64,000 nucleotides of DNA from Fimbriimonadaceae bacterium (GCA_023957775.1 JAMLGR010000013.1:1-64000), one strand, 5' to 3'. Counted from the first letter of the stretch, positions 35,048 to 43,704 are shown. Program-made: numbers and translations. Notes: generated from the letters alone by a model not told the origin.

Positions 35048-35310
35048 TCACCCCTGGGAGTGCGCGCGCTTGCGCGTCGCCATTCACCGCCGGACTTTGT
35101 CCGGCCTCGGTGCCCTGCGCGCTCGCCGCAAGCGGCTCGGGTTCAGGGCGGCGAGCAAGCTCGCGCACTCCCACGTCGCCGTTCACCCCTGGGAGTGCGC
35201 GCGCTTGCGCGCCGCCTTTCACCGCCGGACTTGTCCGGCCCCGGCGCCCGGCGTGCTCGCCGCAAGCGGCTCGGGTTCAGGGCGACGAGCAAGCTCGCGC
35301 ACTCCCACAG
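35048..35310. repeat. Two tandem REP-like palindromic elements
   Basis: Two units of about 130 and 120 bases each begin with GGGAGTGCGCGCGCTTGCGC and end with GAGCAAGCTCGCGCACTCCC, so each unit can fold end to end. Each carries an inner stem (GCCGGACTTTGTCCGGC in the first, CCGGACTTGTCCGG in the second) and the shared block CTCGCCGCAAGCGGCTCGGG. Together with the sequence at 34914-35047 they fill the 305-base gap before the cytochrome b stop codon. The second unit forms the last codons of the cytochrome b gene. Confidence 0.8.
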
Positions 35311-36445
35311 TCGGTTCGTGGGGCGGTGGGGTCTCCAGGATCCCCTTCAGCGTGAACAAGCCGATCAGGAGGATGACGGCCATCCCGGCGTGGATGATCC
35401 ACTGTCGCATCGCGGGGTGGCGCGAGTCCGAACGGTCGATCCACGGCAGGAACAGCATCCCGATCGTCACCAACCCCGGCACGATCAGCGTCGCCACGAC
35501 CTCCCATCCCGCAGGCATGACCTTCAGCAGCTCGTACAGGCCGAGGAAGTACCACTCCGGTCGGGGCGCGAAGTCCGTGCCGGTGGGATCGGCGATCCCC
35601 TCGATCGCAGGCGGAAATGCGAGCGCCAGATACACCAGCAACCCCATGCCCGCAAGCACCACGGCCGCATCGCGGAAGAGCTGGACGGGGAAGAACGCCA
35701 CTCGCGGTCCCTTCTGCGGAAGCACGGGACCCGCGATGTGCAGGCGCCTCACCAGATAGAGGTGAATCGCCACCAGCGCCACCAACGAGACCGGTAGCAC
35801 CATCACGTGCAGCGCGTAGAAGCGCGTCAGGGTGAGCGATCCCACCTCCTGGCCGCCGCGGATCAGCACCAGCAGCTGGTTGCCGATGATCGGGATCGTG
35901 CCCGCGATGCGCGTGCCCACCACGGTCGCCCAGTATGCCTTCTGGTCCCACGGCAGCAAGTAGCCGGTGAACGAGAATCCGAGGATGACCTGGAAGATCA
36001 GCACGCCCACCAGCCACGTCAGCTCGCGCGGCTTCTTGTACGAACCCCAGAAGAATACGCGCAGGATGTGCAGCACCGTGGCGATGACGATCAGCGTCGA
36101 TCCCCACACGTGGAGGCCGCGCACCACAGCCCCCAGAGGCGCTTCCTGCGTGATGTGCTTCACGCTGTCGTACGCCGCCTGCGGCGCCGCCGCGTAGTAC
36201 ATCGCCAGCGCAACGCCCGTGATGAACTGGAACATCAGCAGCGTGAGCAACAGGTTGCCCAGGGTTTGCCACCAGCCCACGCCGGGAGGCATCGGCTCGT
36301 CGAGGTTCTTGCGGACAAAGCCCCACCAACCGAGCCGAAGGTCGGTCCAGTCTTTGAAACTCGGCCGCGTGACGATCTGCTCCTCCTCGGGGGTGAGGGG
36401 CGCTTGATCGACCGGCCGTTCGGGGGTCAGGGTTCGTTTGGACAT
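35219..36445 (-). CDS. Cytochrome b (fused b6/subunit IV type) of a Rieske/cytochrome b complex
   Basis: This 408-residue protein has both halves of cytochrome b. Haem-ligand His pairs lie in HVWGSTLIVIATVLH and HVMVLPVSLVALVAIH, and a PEWYFLGLYELL block marks the quinol-oxidation site. It should oxidise quinol together with the Rieske protein encoded two bases upstream. About the last 30 residues (from GVRELARRPEPEPLAAS on) are encoded by a REP-like element, so the C-terminus is not native. It is the last gene of a four-gene minus-strand operon. Confidence 0.92.
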   Translation of the reverse strand: MSKRTLTPERPVDQAPLTPEEEQIVTRPSFKDWTDLRLGWWGFVRKNLDEPMPPGVGWWQTLGNLLLTLLMFQFITGVALAMYYAAAPQAAYDSVKHITQEAPLGAVVRGLHVWGSTLIVIATVLHILRVFFWGSYKKPRELTWLVGVLIFQVILGFSFTGYLLPWDQKAYWATVVGTRIAGTIPIIGNQLLVLIRGGQEVGSLTLTRFYALHVMVLPVSLVALVAIHLYLVRRLHIAGPVLPQKGPRVAFFPVQLFRDAAVVLAGMGLLVYLALAFPPAIEGIADPTGTDFAPRPEWYFLGLYELLKVMPAGWEVVATLIVPGLVTIGMLFLPWIDRSDSRHPAMRQWIIHAGMAVILLIGLFTLKGILETPPPHEPTVGVRELARRPEPEPLAASTPGAGAGQVRR

Positions 36446-36446
36446 C

Positions 36447-36953
36447 TCACACGCTCCGGAACACTTCGATCTTGCCGCCCTTGATGCGGACGGGATGTCG
36501 CTCGAGGGCCTTGGGCGGGGGGCCCGACACGACGCGGCCCTCCGCGTCGAACACGCCGCCGTGGCACGGGCAGAAGTAGCGCATCTTCGCGTCTTGGAAC
36601 TTCACGCGGCAACCGAGGTGCGTGCAGGCCGGGTCGATCGCCACGACCTGATCGGGGTGGCGGTACAGATACAGCACGTACTGCCGGTCGACCGTCTGGT
36701 AGCCGTCCTTGATCGGGATCGCGAAGCGCACTTCGCGCGTTTGCCCCACGGCGAGCGCTCCGTCGTCCAGTACGGGGACCCAAACGCCCTTCGCCTTTCG
36801 GCGCAACGGACCGCCGACGAGGCCCATCACGGGGCCCACCACGGTGAAGAAGACCACCGCGTTGATCACCCCGATGAGCCACGCGAGGACCTTGCGCCGC
36901 GTGGGCGGGACGGGTTCGACTGGAAGCGATTCGAGAGCAGGAGTATCAGCCAT
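36447..36953 (-). CDS. Rieske [2Fe-2S] subunit of the cytochrome b complex (QcrA-like)
   Basis: This 168-residue protein has a TRRK twin-arginine start followed by one transmembrane helix (LIGVINAVVFFTVVGPVMGL) and a Rieske domain. The ligands are Cys110/His112 (CTHLGC) and Cys128/His131 (CPCHGG). It is followed after one base by cytochrome b, the normal pairing, and is preceded by the cytochrome c/NarI-like fusion. It probably passes electrons from quinol to the c-type haem. Confidence 0.92.
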   Translation of the reverse strand: MADTPALESLPVEPVPPTRRKVLAWLIGVINAVVFFTVVGPVMGLVGGPLRRKAKGVWVPVLDDGALAVGQTREVRFAIPIKDGYQTVDRQYVLYLYRHPDQVVAIDPACTHLGCRVKFQDAKMRYFCPCHGGVFDAEGRVVSGPPPKALERHPVRIKGGKIEVFRSV

Positions 36954-36968
36954 GGTTGTGCGTTCCCA

Positions 36969-38102
36969 TTAGGGGTAGTAGCGAAGCGTGGTGGGTCCTT
37001 CGTAGTCGGGGTCGATCGCCTTCAGCACGCCAAGGGCGATGCGCTCGGATTTGTGGTGCCGGCCCGGCGCAGGTTCCCGCTCGAAGCCGAGGTTCACGCC
37101 CGAAGCCGTGACGGCCTCGGTGACGCGGGTCATCGCGACCAGCGCCGGAACGACCCACGCGTGGGCGAACCGGGTGAAGGGCGCGGTGGCGATCAGAAGC
37201 GTGATCGAGCCGAGGTGGTAGAGGTAGACGGGCATGACCCAACCCGACTGGCCGCTTCGGTTGATGATCACCGTGAGGAACCCGCTGACCACCGTGTGGA
37301 CGAGAAGGTTGACGAAAAGGAAATCGCGCCCCAGGGTCAGTCCGTTGTCGATGTAGGGGTCCGTCCGGTAGCGGAACAGCACGTAGAACACGCCGGTCAT
37401 GACGGCGATGCCGGAGACGATGGGCAGGATCTTCAGCGGGTCCAGCAGCGACAGGTCGCCGCGCGTCGGGTTGAAGATCTGCATCAGGATGTCCGCGAGC
37501 ATCAAACCCAGGAACCCGTAGAGGATCAGGCCGTGCATGAACCATCGGAAGCGGTTCTTCCTGAAGAGCGAGGCGACGCACAGCCCGTCCACGACCAGCG
37601 AGCGCAGCGCGATCCCCGTGGCCCGGAGGCGCCCGAACTTCTTCACGTACGGCGAGAGGTTCTTCCATCCCGCGCAGCCGAGCCAGTAGACCAACACGCG
37701 GACGCCGAAGATGAACGCGAACAGGAAGACGGCGAGGAACAGGTGCGTCACCGAGTGTGTGCTCAGCATCCGGCCGACGGTGTAGGAGAGCGGAATCTGC
37801 GACTCGATCCACGGCATCTTCTGCACTTCGTCGTGCAGCGCCTTCACGTCGGCGTCGGGCAGCTCGGTGGCGGGGGTCGCGGGCATCATGCCCTTGCCCT
37901 TGCGGACCGTGTCGAGGAACTCCTCGTAGGTGAGTTTCGTGGTGGCCAGGGGCGGTCCCAAGCCGCCCATGGCGGTTACCCCGTGGCATCCGACGCACGT
38001 CGCCGTGGAGTACACCTCGGACTCGTGGGCCTGCTGGGCGGGCCCTTGGGCGATGGCAACCGACGACGCGAGAACCGCGAACCAGACAACGAACTGCTTC
38101 AC
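36969..38102 (-). CDS. Cytochrome c - NarI-like membrane fusion protein
   Basis: This 377-residue protein begins at a GTG overlapping the ferredoxin stop codon. A signal segment (FVVWFAVLASSVAIAQ) is followed by a single c-type haem motif, Cys36-Val-Gly-Cys39-His40, with a candidate Met ligand in GMMPATPAT. From about residue 105 there are five or more helices with His residues, as in NarI/cytochrome b membrane anchors (STHSVTHLFLAVFLFAFIFG, RWFMHGLILYGFLGLM). The fusion puts a periplasmic c-haem onto a membrane b-type subunit. It could connect the bc-type proteins below to the NarGH-like proteins above. Confidence 0.85.
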   Translation of the reverse strand: MKQFVVWFAVLASSVAIAQGPAQQAHESEVYSTATCVGCHGVTAMGGLGPPLATTKLTYEEFLDTVRKGKGMMPATPATELPDADVKALHDEVQKMPWIESQIPLSYTVGRMLSTHSVTHLFLAVFLFAFIFGVRVLVYWLGCAGWKNLSPYVKKFGRLRATGIALRSLVVDGLCVASLFRKNRFRWFMHGLILYGFLGLMLADILMQIFNPTRGDLSLLDPLKILPIVSGIAVMTGVFYVLFRYRTDPYIDNGLTLGRDFLFVNLLVHTVVSGFLTVIINRSGQSGWVMPVYLYHLGSITLLIATAPFTRFAHAWVVPALVAMTRVTEAVTASGVNLGFEREPAPGRHHKSERIALGVLKAIDPDYEGPTTLRYYP

Positions 38103-38791
38103 GCCTGCTCCTCCTTGCCGCCGGGAACGGGCGCCGGCGCGCCGAGTGTCGAAGTCTGCTGGTGGGCCATGGGACCGAGGTAGCACCCCGCGGGCTTCGT
38201 CTTCGCCTCGGGAAGCAGGTGGAACGGCTCGCGTTTGGTCGCCACCTTCTGCTCCTCGATGTAGGTGGAGATCTCGCTTTCGCGGTCTTCGAGGTCTCCG
38301 AAGATGCGCGCCTTGGTGGGGCACGCCACGACGCACGCGGGGTCGAGGCCGACGTCCACGCGCTGCGCGCAGTAGGTGCACTTCCGGGCCACGTTCTCGT
38401 TGAGCCGGGGCTTCACGTGGTCGCGCTCGTACGACTCGTCCTCGTTCAAGTACCACTTGTCGCGGGGGATCAGCATGACGTTGCCGTAGGGGCACGCGGA
38501 GACGCACGCGCCGGTTCCCCGGCACCGCTCCTGGTCGATGAGGACGATCCCGTCTTCGCGCCGGATGATCGCCTTGTTGGGGCACGACTTGAGGCAAGGC
38601 GCATCGTCGCAGTGGTTGCACAGCACGGGGATGTACAGCCGCTTGACGTTGGGATACGTCCCCGATTCGACGTTCAGCACGCGTGCGAAGAACACGTCCA
38701 CCGGTGTGCCGTTCTCCTGCTTGCAGGCCAGCGTGCACGCATCGCAGCCGATACAGCGCGTGAGGTCGATGAGCATCGAGAGTCTTGCCAT
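38099..38791 (-). CDS. NarH-like iron-sulfur subunit with one altered cluster motif
   Basis: This 230-residue protein has four cluster motifs: Cys13/16/19/23, Cys58/61/66/70, Cys90/96/100 and Cys138/141/153/157. In the third motif (CRGTGACVSAC) the second Cys is replaced by Thr93. NarH has Trp at this place (CRGW...C) and carries a [3Fe-4S] cluster there, so the same is expected here. This marks it as the beta subunit of a NarG-class enzyme rather than a PsrB-type ferredoxin. It heads the operon that continues with the cytochrome c fusion, Rieske and cytochrome b. Confidence 0.88.
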   Translation of the reverse strand: MARLSMLIDLTRCIGCDACTLACKQENGTPVDVFFARVLNVESGTYPNVKRLYIPVLCNHCDDAPCLKSCPNKAIIRREDGIVLIDQERCRGTGACVSACPYGNVMLIPRDKWYLNEDESYERDHVKPRLNENVARKCTYCAQRVDVGLDPACVVACPTKARIFGDLEDRESEISTYIEEQKVATKREPFHLLPEAKTKPAGCYLGPMAHQQTSTLGAPAPVPGGKEEQA

Positions 38792-38838
38792 GGTTGGTGA
38801 TCCCTGGCTGGATTCTCGCGCGCCGTGAGGGGCCCGCA

Positions 38839-38854
38839 TATGATTCGGATCATA
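38839..38854. promoter_or_regulatory. Crp/Fnr-type operator palindrome, copy 2
   Basis: TATGATTCGGATCATA is identical to the copy at 34090. It lies 47 bases upstream of the NarH-like start. A GAGAAT hexamer at 38812-38817 on the minus strand is where a -10 element would fall if the site is centred at about -41.5. Confidence 0.72.
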
Positions 38855-38891
38855 AGGGCCGAAACGGGCGAAACTGGGAGACAATGGGGGC

Positions 38892-39785
38892 ATGGCCGAG
38901 TTCGTCTCGCGGGTTTCGGAGAAGCTGTTCCTTCGGTTCTTCCAGTGGTTGCTTTTCGCGACGTTCGTCGGCGTCGGTTTCGGGTGGCTTGCCGGAGGGA
39001 AGGAGCTTTCCTTGGCCAATCGGCTCGCGACCGAGGGCGTGCGCGTCCAGGGAGCGGTGACCGAGACCAGCGCCGGCGACTACCTCAACGCCCCGACGGT
39101 GCGTTACCGGTATGTGGTGAACGGCGAGACGCTCTACGGTTACTCGCACACCGACCCCGAGAAGGTGGTGACCTACGCCCCCGGCGACCCCGTGGAGGTG
39201 ACGTACCTCCCGTCCGATCCCGGCGAATCGGGAACCGATCTGGTAGCGATGCAGAACTCGGGCAACGCGGGCCTTTTCCGAACGGTGTTGATCGAAGCCG
39301 TCGTGGCCTTGTTCTTTTGGGGGCCGGTCGTGTTCAGCAAGCTGGCGATCGGGAAGCTGAACTTCCCGGTGGGCAACTTCCTTGTGGGCATGGTGATCAC
39401 CGGCCTGATGTTTCTGGTTGGCGTGGGGGTGCTGTTTGGAAGCGCCGTGCCCCAACTGAAGCGCGCCGAGGCCCTTGCCGACCACGCCGAGGTGGTGGAC
39501 GCCCAGATCACGGGTGTGTACGATGGGGAGCACGGAAGGTACGCAGACTACGCCTACACCGTCGGAGGGAAGCACTACTCCGGCGAGGCGCCCTACGGCG
39601 GGGGATACGGCGATCGGGGCACCCTCCGCATCCGCTACCTGCCCTCGGAACCGGGCTACTCGTCCATGTCGCCCTTCGACGAGCTGTCGAACGCCAAGCA
39701 GGGTGTGGCGTTCATGAGCGTGTGGACCCTGCTCGCGCTGGGGTTCACCGTGGCCATCTACATCGCGGGCAGACGCACGCTCTAA
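38892..39785 (+). CDS. DUF3592-like membrane protein with two extracytoplasmic beta units
   Basis: This 297-residue protein has about four hydrophobic helices and two similar beta units: VQGAVTETSAGDYLNAPTVR with VVTYAPGDPVEVTYLPSDPG, and VVDAQITGVYDGEHGRYADY with GTLRIRYLPSEPGYS. Such pairs are typical of DUF3592. Function unknown. It is encoded between the two minus-strand halves of the NarG-like module and starts 37 bases from the operator palindrome, so it may belong to the same regulon. Its last codon overlaps the NarG-like stop on the other strand. Confidence 0.75.
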   Translation: MAEFVSRVSEKLFLRFFQWLLFATFVGVGFGWLAGGKELSLANRLATEGVRVQGAVTETSAGDYLNAPTVRYRYVVNGETLYGYSHTDPEKVVTYAPGDPVEVTYLPSDPGESGTDLVAMQNSGNAGLFRTVLIEAVVALFFWGPVVFSKLAIGKLNFPVGNFLVGMVITGLMFLVGVGVLFGSAVPQLKRAEALADHAEVVDAQITGVYDGEHGRYADYAYTVGGKHYSGEAPYGGGYGDRGTLRIRYLPSEPGYSSMSPFDELSNAKQGVAFMSVWTLLALGFTVAIYIAGRRTL

Positions 39786-42235
39786 GGTCTCACGCCTGAG
39801 GCGCAGAGGCGCACGTCCACCCGTGTGTCTTTCCAGTGCTGCCCGGGGGCGTAGACGGCCGGCAGATAGTAGTTCTCGTGCGTCGCCTTCACCTTCTGGT
39901 GCGTGTGGACGCTGTGGTACTTGCCGCCGCCGAGGTAGCGGTCCCACCAACCGTGATCCACGCACAGAACGCCGGGCTTGATCGCCTCGGTGACGAGCGC
40001 CCACACCTTGTACGCGCCGTTCTCGTTGAAGATCTCGACCGGATCGCCGTCCGCGATGCCCCGGGCCGCGGCGTCTCGCGGGTTGATCTCCACCACGGGC
40101 TTGCGGTTCACGTTCAGGAGGAGGGGGTTGTTGCTGTGCGTCGAGTGCACGCGCCACTTCGAGTGCGGCGTCACGATCGCGAGGGGCATGCGCTGGTCGT
40201 GCTCGGGCAGGTGTTCGAACGCGGGTTTGAAGATCGGGAGCGTCTCGCCCAGCTTTTGGAAGACATCCTCCTCTTTGTAAAACTCCATGCGGCCCGTCTT
40301 GAGGAACTCGCGCTGGGCCCCCTCGGGGAACGGGTAGGCGCGCGGAGGGAAGAGGTGGTGGTCGGCGAACTGCTCGTCGCACCCCACTTCGGGGTCGGGC
40401 ACGTCGAGGCGCACAGGCCCCGCCTTGAGCTGCTCGACCGTGATGCCGGCGACCTCCTTGCCGCCGCCGTCCAGCATCATCTGGATCGCGTCGAACTCGT
40501 CGCACTCGAAGTACTTGAGGAGCGTCGGATCGACGCGGCGCAGAAGCTCCCGAACCATCCACATTTCGGTGCGGCTGTCGTACCGCGGGCTCAGCACCTC
40601 CTGCTGGATCTGGAGGTACGGGTGGCAACTGGTCCCCACAAGCTCGACCTTCTCCCAGAACGTCGGGGCGGGGAACACCACGTCGCTGTACTCGCACGTG
40701 GGGGTCATTGAGAAGTCGATGGTCACGAACAGGTCGAGCGCGTCGATCGAGCGTTTGATCGGGTCGCTGAACTCGGTCACCAACGGATTCCCGTGGGAGA
40801 CGAAGAGGCCCTTGAATCCCGACTTCGGGTACTTGATCTTGGGGTTCGCCGTTTCCGAGGGCTGGCCCATGACGAAGTAGTGCATCGGCACCGCGTTGGG
40901 GCGTTTGCCATCGGGGAACCACCAGGGACTCACATCGAGCCGGAAGTGGTGCTGGCCGGAGTAGATCGAAACCGATTCGCCGGGCTTTCCGTGCGCGCCG
41001 ACCAGCGCGGACAGAAGCAGGATCGAGCGGATGGCGAGGTCGCCGTGCAGTCGGTGGTTGACCCCCATCCCGATGATGATCGAGGAGGGGCGCTGTGTCG
41101 CGTAGTCGCGGGCCAACTTGCGGATCGTCTCGGCGGGCACGTCCGTGATCGTCGCGACGTGCTCCGGCTCGTACTCGGGGCGCATCACCGTGTCCTCGAT
41201 GAGCTGGAAGACCGGCGTCACCGCCACCTCCTCGCCCGCGATCTTCACGTGCCGCGTGCCTCGCACGGCCAGGCGGACCGTGGCGGGCAGTTTAAGCGTG
41301 TCCATGGGAAGGACGAACGGCGCGTCCGCAAGCTCGTCCCACGCCACGAACTCGGCGTCCGTGCCAAGGCCGAGATCGCACGCCCGCAGCCGTCTGCCGT
41401 TGTCCTGGCGGATCAGCGTTGGGAAGTCGGTGAACGTGCGCAGGAACTCCCAGTCCGCGAGGTCGTCCGCGAGAACGACGTGGCACATCGCGAGCGCGAG
41501 GGCACCGTCCGTCCCGGGGTGGATGGGGATCCAGAGGTCGGCCCCCTTCGCGGTTTGGCTGCATCGCGGGTCGATGCACACGATCTGCGCGTTGTTCCGC
41601 TGCTTGGCGTATTGGGTGAGAAATTTGGCGTCGGGGATGCGGGTCTGGAAGACGTTGCTGGACCAGAGAATCGCGGTCTTTGCGTGGCCCCAGCTCTTGG
41701 TTTCGCACTCAACACAGTCGATCCCCATGGTGTGGGTGAATCCCATCGAGATGTCGCCGTTGAAGTCGTAGGCCGTCGCGAAGGTCATGCCGAGGAGGGA
41801 CGCCATCCGGACCTGCGCGCCCTTTTGGACGTAGCCGGTCGCCACGACTTGGTTGAACAGCAGCAGGCTCTCCGGACCGTGTTCGTCGATGATGGTGCGC
41901 ATCTTCTCCGCCACGTAGTCGAGCGCCTCGTCCCAGGACGCTTTGCGCCACTTGCCCTCGCCGCGCTCGCCGGTGCGGATCAGTGGCGTCTTGACTCGGT
42001 CGGGGCCGTAGATGAGGTGGGTCATCGACATCCCGCGCAGGCAGCCTCGCGGGTTGTACTCGGCGCACGGGTAGTCCGCGGCGGGTTTGAGGTCCACGAT
42101 CGTGTCGTCGACCACGGTGGCCAGCCATCCGCACGCCCCGGTGCAGTTCGGACTGTCCGTCGTGCGAACCACGCGCGCTTCACCCTTGGGGGCTGTGCCC
42201 TGGTTCCGGCCGGGTACCGCATGCCTTGTCGCCAT
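39782..42235 (-). CDS. NarG-like molybdopterin oxidoreductase (Asp-ligated type) catalytic subunit
   Basis: This 817-residue protein is a bis-MGD enzyme. The N-terminal cluster block DSPNCTGACGW parallels NarG (HxxxCxxxC) with Asp27 in the His position, then Cys31, Cys35 and Cys65 (RGCLRG). The block YDFNGDISMG aligns with the region where NarG/NxrA-class enzymes have an Asp molybdenum ligand, making Asp161 the candidate; there is no Cys there. C-terminal cofactor blocks include HSKWRVHSTHSNNPLL. No Tat signal is seen, which fits a cytoplasmic NarG-like subunit. AGGAGGA nine bases upstream fixes the start. Nitrate is the likely substrate, but the class also reduces chlorate, selenate and other anions. 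Confidence 0.85.
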   Translation of the reverse strand: MATRHAVPGRNQGTAPKGEARVVRTTDSPNCTGACGWLATVVDDTIVDLKPAADYPCAEYNPRGCLRGMSMTHLIYGPDRVKTPLIRTGERGEGKWRKASWDEALDYVAEKMRTIIDEHGPESLLLFNQVVATGYVQKGAQVRMASLLGMTFATAYDFNGDISMGFTHTMGIDCVECETKSWGHAKTAILWSSNVFQTRIPDAKFLTQYAKQRNNAQIVCIDPRCSQTAKGADLWIPIHPGTDGALALAMCHVVLADDLADWEFLRTFTDFPTLIRQDNGRRLRACDLGLGTDAEFVAWDELADAPFVLPMDTLKLPATVRLAVRGTRHVKIAGEEVAVTPVFQLIEDTVMRPEYEPEHVATITDVPAETIRKLARDYATQRPSSIIIGMGVNHRLHGDLAIRSILLLSALVGAHGKPGESVSIYSGQHHFRLDVSPWWFPDGKRPNAVPMHYFVMGQPSETANPKIKYPKSGFKGLFVSHGNPLVTEFSDPIKRSIDALDLFVTIDFSMTPTCEYSDVVFPAPTFWEKVELVGTSCHPYLQIQQEVLSPRYDSRTEMWMVRELLRRVDPTLLKYFECDEFDAIQMMLDGGGKEVAGITVEQLKAGPVRLDVPDPEVGCDEQFADHHLFPPRAYPFPEGAQREFLKTGRMEFYKEEDVFQKLGETLPIFKPAFEHLPEHDQRMPLAIVTPHSKWRVHSTHSNNPLLLNVNRKPVVEINPRDAAARGIADGDPVEIFNENGAYKVWALVTEAIKPGVLCVDHGWWDRYLGGGKYHSVHTHQKVKATHENYYLPAVYAPGQHWKDTRVDVRLCASGVRP

Positions 42236-42274
42236 CTTGAATCCTCCTCGACGCGCCCAATGGGGCTCAGGGGG

Positions 42275-42317
42275 ATTGTCCGGCGGCATTTGGCTGCGAA
42301 CTATGATCGGGATCATA
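42275..42317 (-). promoter_or_regulatory. Crp/Fnr-type operator (copy 3) with a correctly spaced -10 hexamer
   Basis: The palindrome TATGATCGGGATCATA spans 42302-42317. On the minus strand a GACAAT hexamer lies at 42275-42280. A start site near 42268 would put the palindrome at about -41.5 and GACAAT at -12 to -7, the layout of a class II Crp/Fnr-activated promoter for the NarG-like gene. The NnrS-like gene diverges from the same site. Confidence 0.7.
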
Positions 42318-42390
42318 GGCATAAGCACCCTCTGAAACGCATCCTCAGAGCGTGGACGGTTCCGTGCGCACTCGACTCGTGCCTCTTCCC

Positions 42391-43704
42391 ATGCGGGGCA
42401 CCACCGTCGAAAGGGAAGGGAACACCGGGATCGCGATCTACCGGCCCTTCTTCGCCGCGGGCATCCTGTGTGTGCTGACGGCCGGGTGCACGCTGGGCGC
42501 GGTCGCGCTGCTGGGAATCGCCCAGGCCGGATCGTACACGAAGAGTGGTTGGACCCCCTGGGTTCTGGCCCACGCCAACTCCCAGCTTTACGGTTGGATC
42601 GGGCTGTTTGTGATGGGTTTTGCCCTCCAGCAGCATGCGCCGAGCCCCGAGAAGCGGAGGCTGTTCAGCGTCTTGGCCATGGTTGCGTTGACGGGAGCCC
42701 TCGTTGGCATCGCACTTCGTTTCGCGGCAGAACCCATGGCGGCCATGCGCCATCCGTTGGGCGTGCCGCTCGGACTCGCCTCGGCTTGGATCCAGGCGCT
42801 GGCCGTGCTCGCCTTCGTGGTCAACCTCACGTGGACGCGGGAGCGCAAGGGCGAGGCTCTCCACTGGTCGTCGACCTTCATCTTCACGTCGCTCTTCTGG
42901 CTGCTGGTCGTGGCCCTTGTCGAACCGTTCGTGTTTGCGGCGTCCCACGGTTCGGGGGCCGTTGCCTTCGTCGCGAAGTGGTTCCAGCCGTACCGTGAGG
43001 CCCAGTTCTTGGGGTTTGTGGCGCAGATGGTGTTCGGGGTGGCGATGACGAAGTTCCACTCGTGTTTCGCCATGCGGCCCGCGGCTCGGACTCAAGGGCT
43101 CGTCGCTTGGGGGCTCTGGAACGCGGGGCTGCTGGTGCGCTCGTTCGGGTGGATGGCCTACGAGCGCGGGGGATTCGTGGCCGGTTCGGGGACGGCGTAC
43201 TTCCTCGGGGGCGTGCTGCTTGCGTTCGGCGCCGTGACCGCCGCGCTCTCGCTCGGGGTGTTCGAGGTTCCCCGTGTCCGGTTGGGCGGGCACCGCTTCC
43301 TTCGAGGCGCCTTTGGGTGGCTGCTTGTCTCGGGGGCCCTCCTCTGTCTCGAACCGCTTCATCTGGCCGTTCTGGGGATTCCGTTCTCCCATGCGTACAC
43401 GGGGGCGGTCCGACACGCCGTGACCGTGGGATTCCTCTCCCAGATGGTGCTGGGGGTGGGAACGCACGTTGCAGCCCGCATGCGAGGGATCGACGATGTT
43501 CGTTTGCCATCCCTGGTGGCAGTCTTCTGGCTCCTGAATCTGGGCAACGCGGCGCGCGTGGCGCTGGAGATCGGGACGGACTTCAACGCGGGGGCGTTCG
43601 CTCCCATGGGAATGACCGGATTCGTCGAGCTGTCCGCCTTGGCGATCTGGGCGTATCAGATGGCGAGACTCCTCTCGCCGACCAAGGTGGCTTATGTCGC
43701 ATAG
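42391..43704 (+). CDS. NnrS-like polytopic haem/NO-response membrane protein
   Basis: This 437-residue protein has about twelve hydrophobic helices and resembles NnrS-family proteins, which are linked to nitric oxide stress in denitrifiers. His-containing blocks are HANSQLYGWIGLFVMGFALQQH near the start and HAVTVGFLSQMVLGVGTHV near the end. An upstream GTG at 42352 would add 13 residues, but the ATG at 42391 leaves room for a promoter driven by the palindrome at 42302. The Crp/Fnr gene begins 11 bases before its end. Confidence 0.72.
   Translation: MRGTTVEREGNTGIAIYRPFFAAGILCVLTAGCTLGAVALLGIAQAGSYTKSGWTPWVLAHANSQLYGWIGLFVMGFALQQHAPSPEKRRLFSVLAMVALTGALVGIALRFAAEPMAAMRHPLGVPLGLASAWIQALAVLAFVVNLTWTRERKGEALHWSSTFIFTSLFWLLVVALVEPFVFAASHGSGAVAFVAKWFQPYREAQFLGFVAQMVFGVAMTKFHSCFAMRPAARTQGLVAWGLWNAGLLVRSFGWMAYERGGFVAGSGTAYFLGGVLLAFGAVTAALSLGVFEVPRVRLGGHRFLRGAFGWLLVSGALLCLEPLHLAVLGIPFSHAYTGAVRHAVTVGFLSQMVLGVGTHVAARMRGIDDVRLPSLVAVFWLLNLGNAARVALEIGTDFNAGAFAPMGMTGFVELSALAIWAYQMARLLSPTKVAYVA

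Noticed and set aside
39785-39830. Possible rRNA or structured RNA near repeat-like GC-rich sequence
   Set aside because: No conserved RNA motif is present. The sequence is the 3' end of the NarG-like gene.
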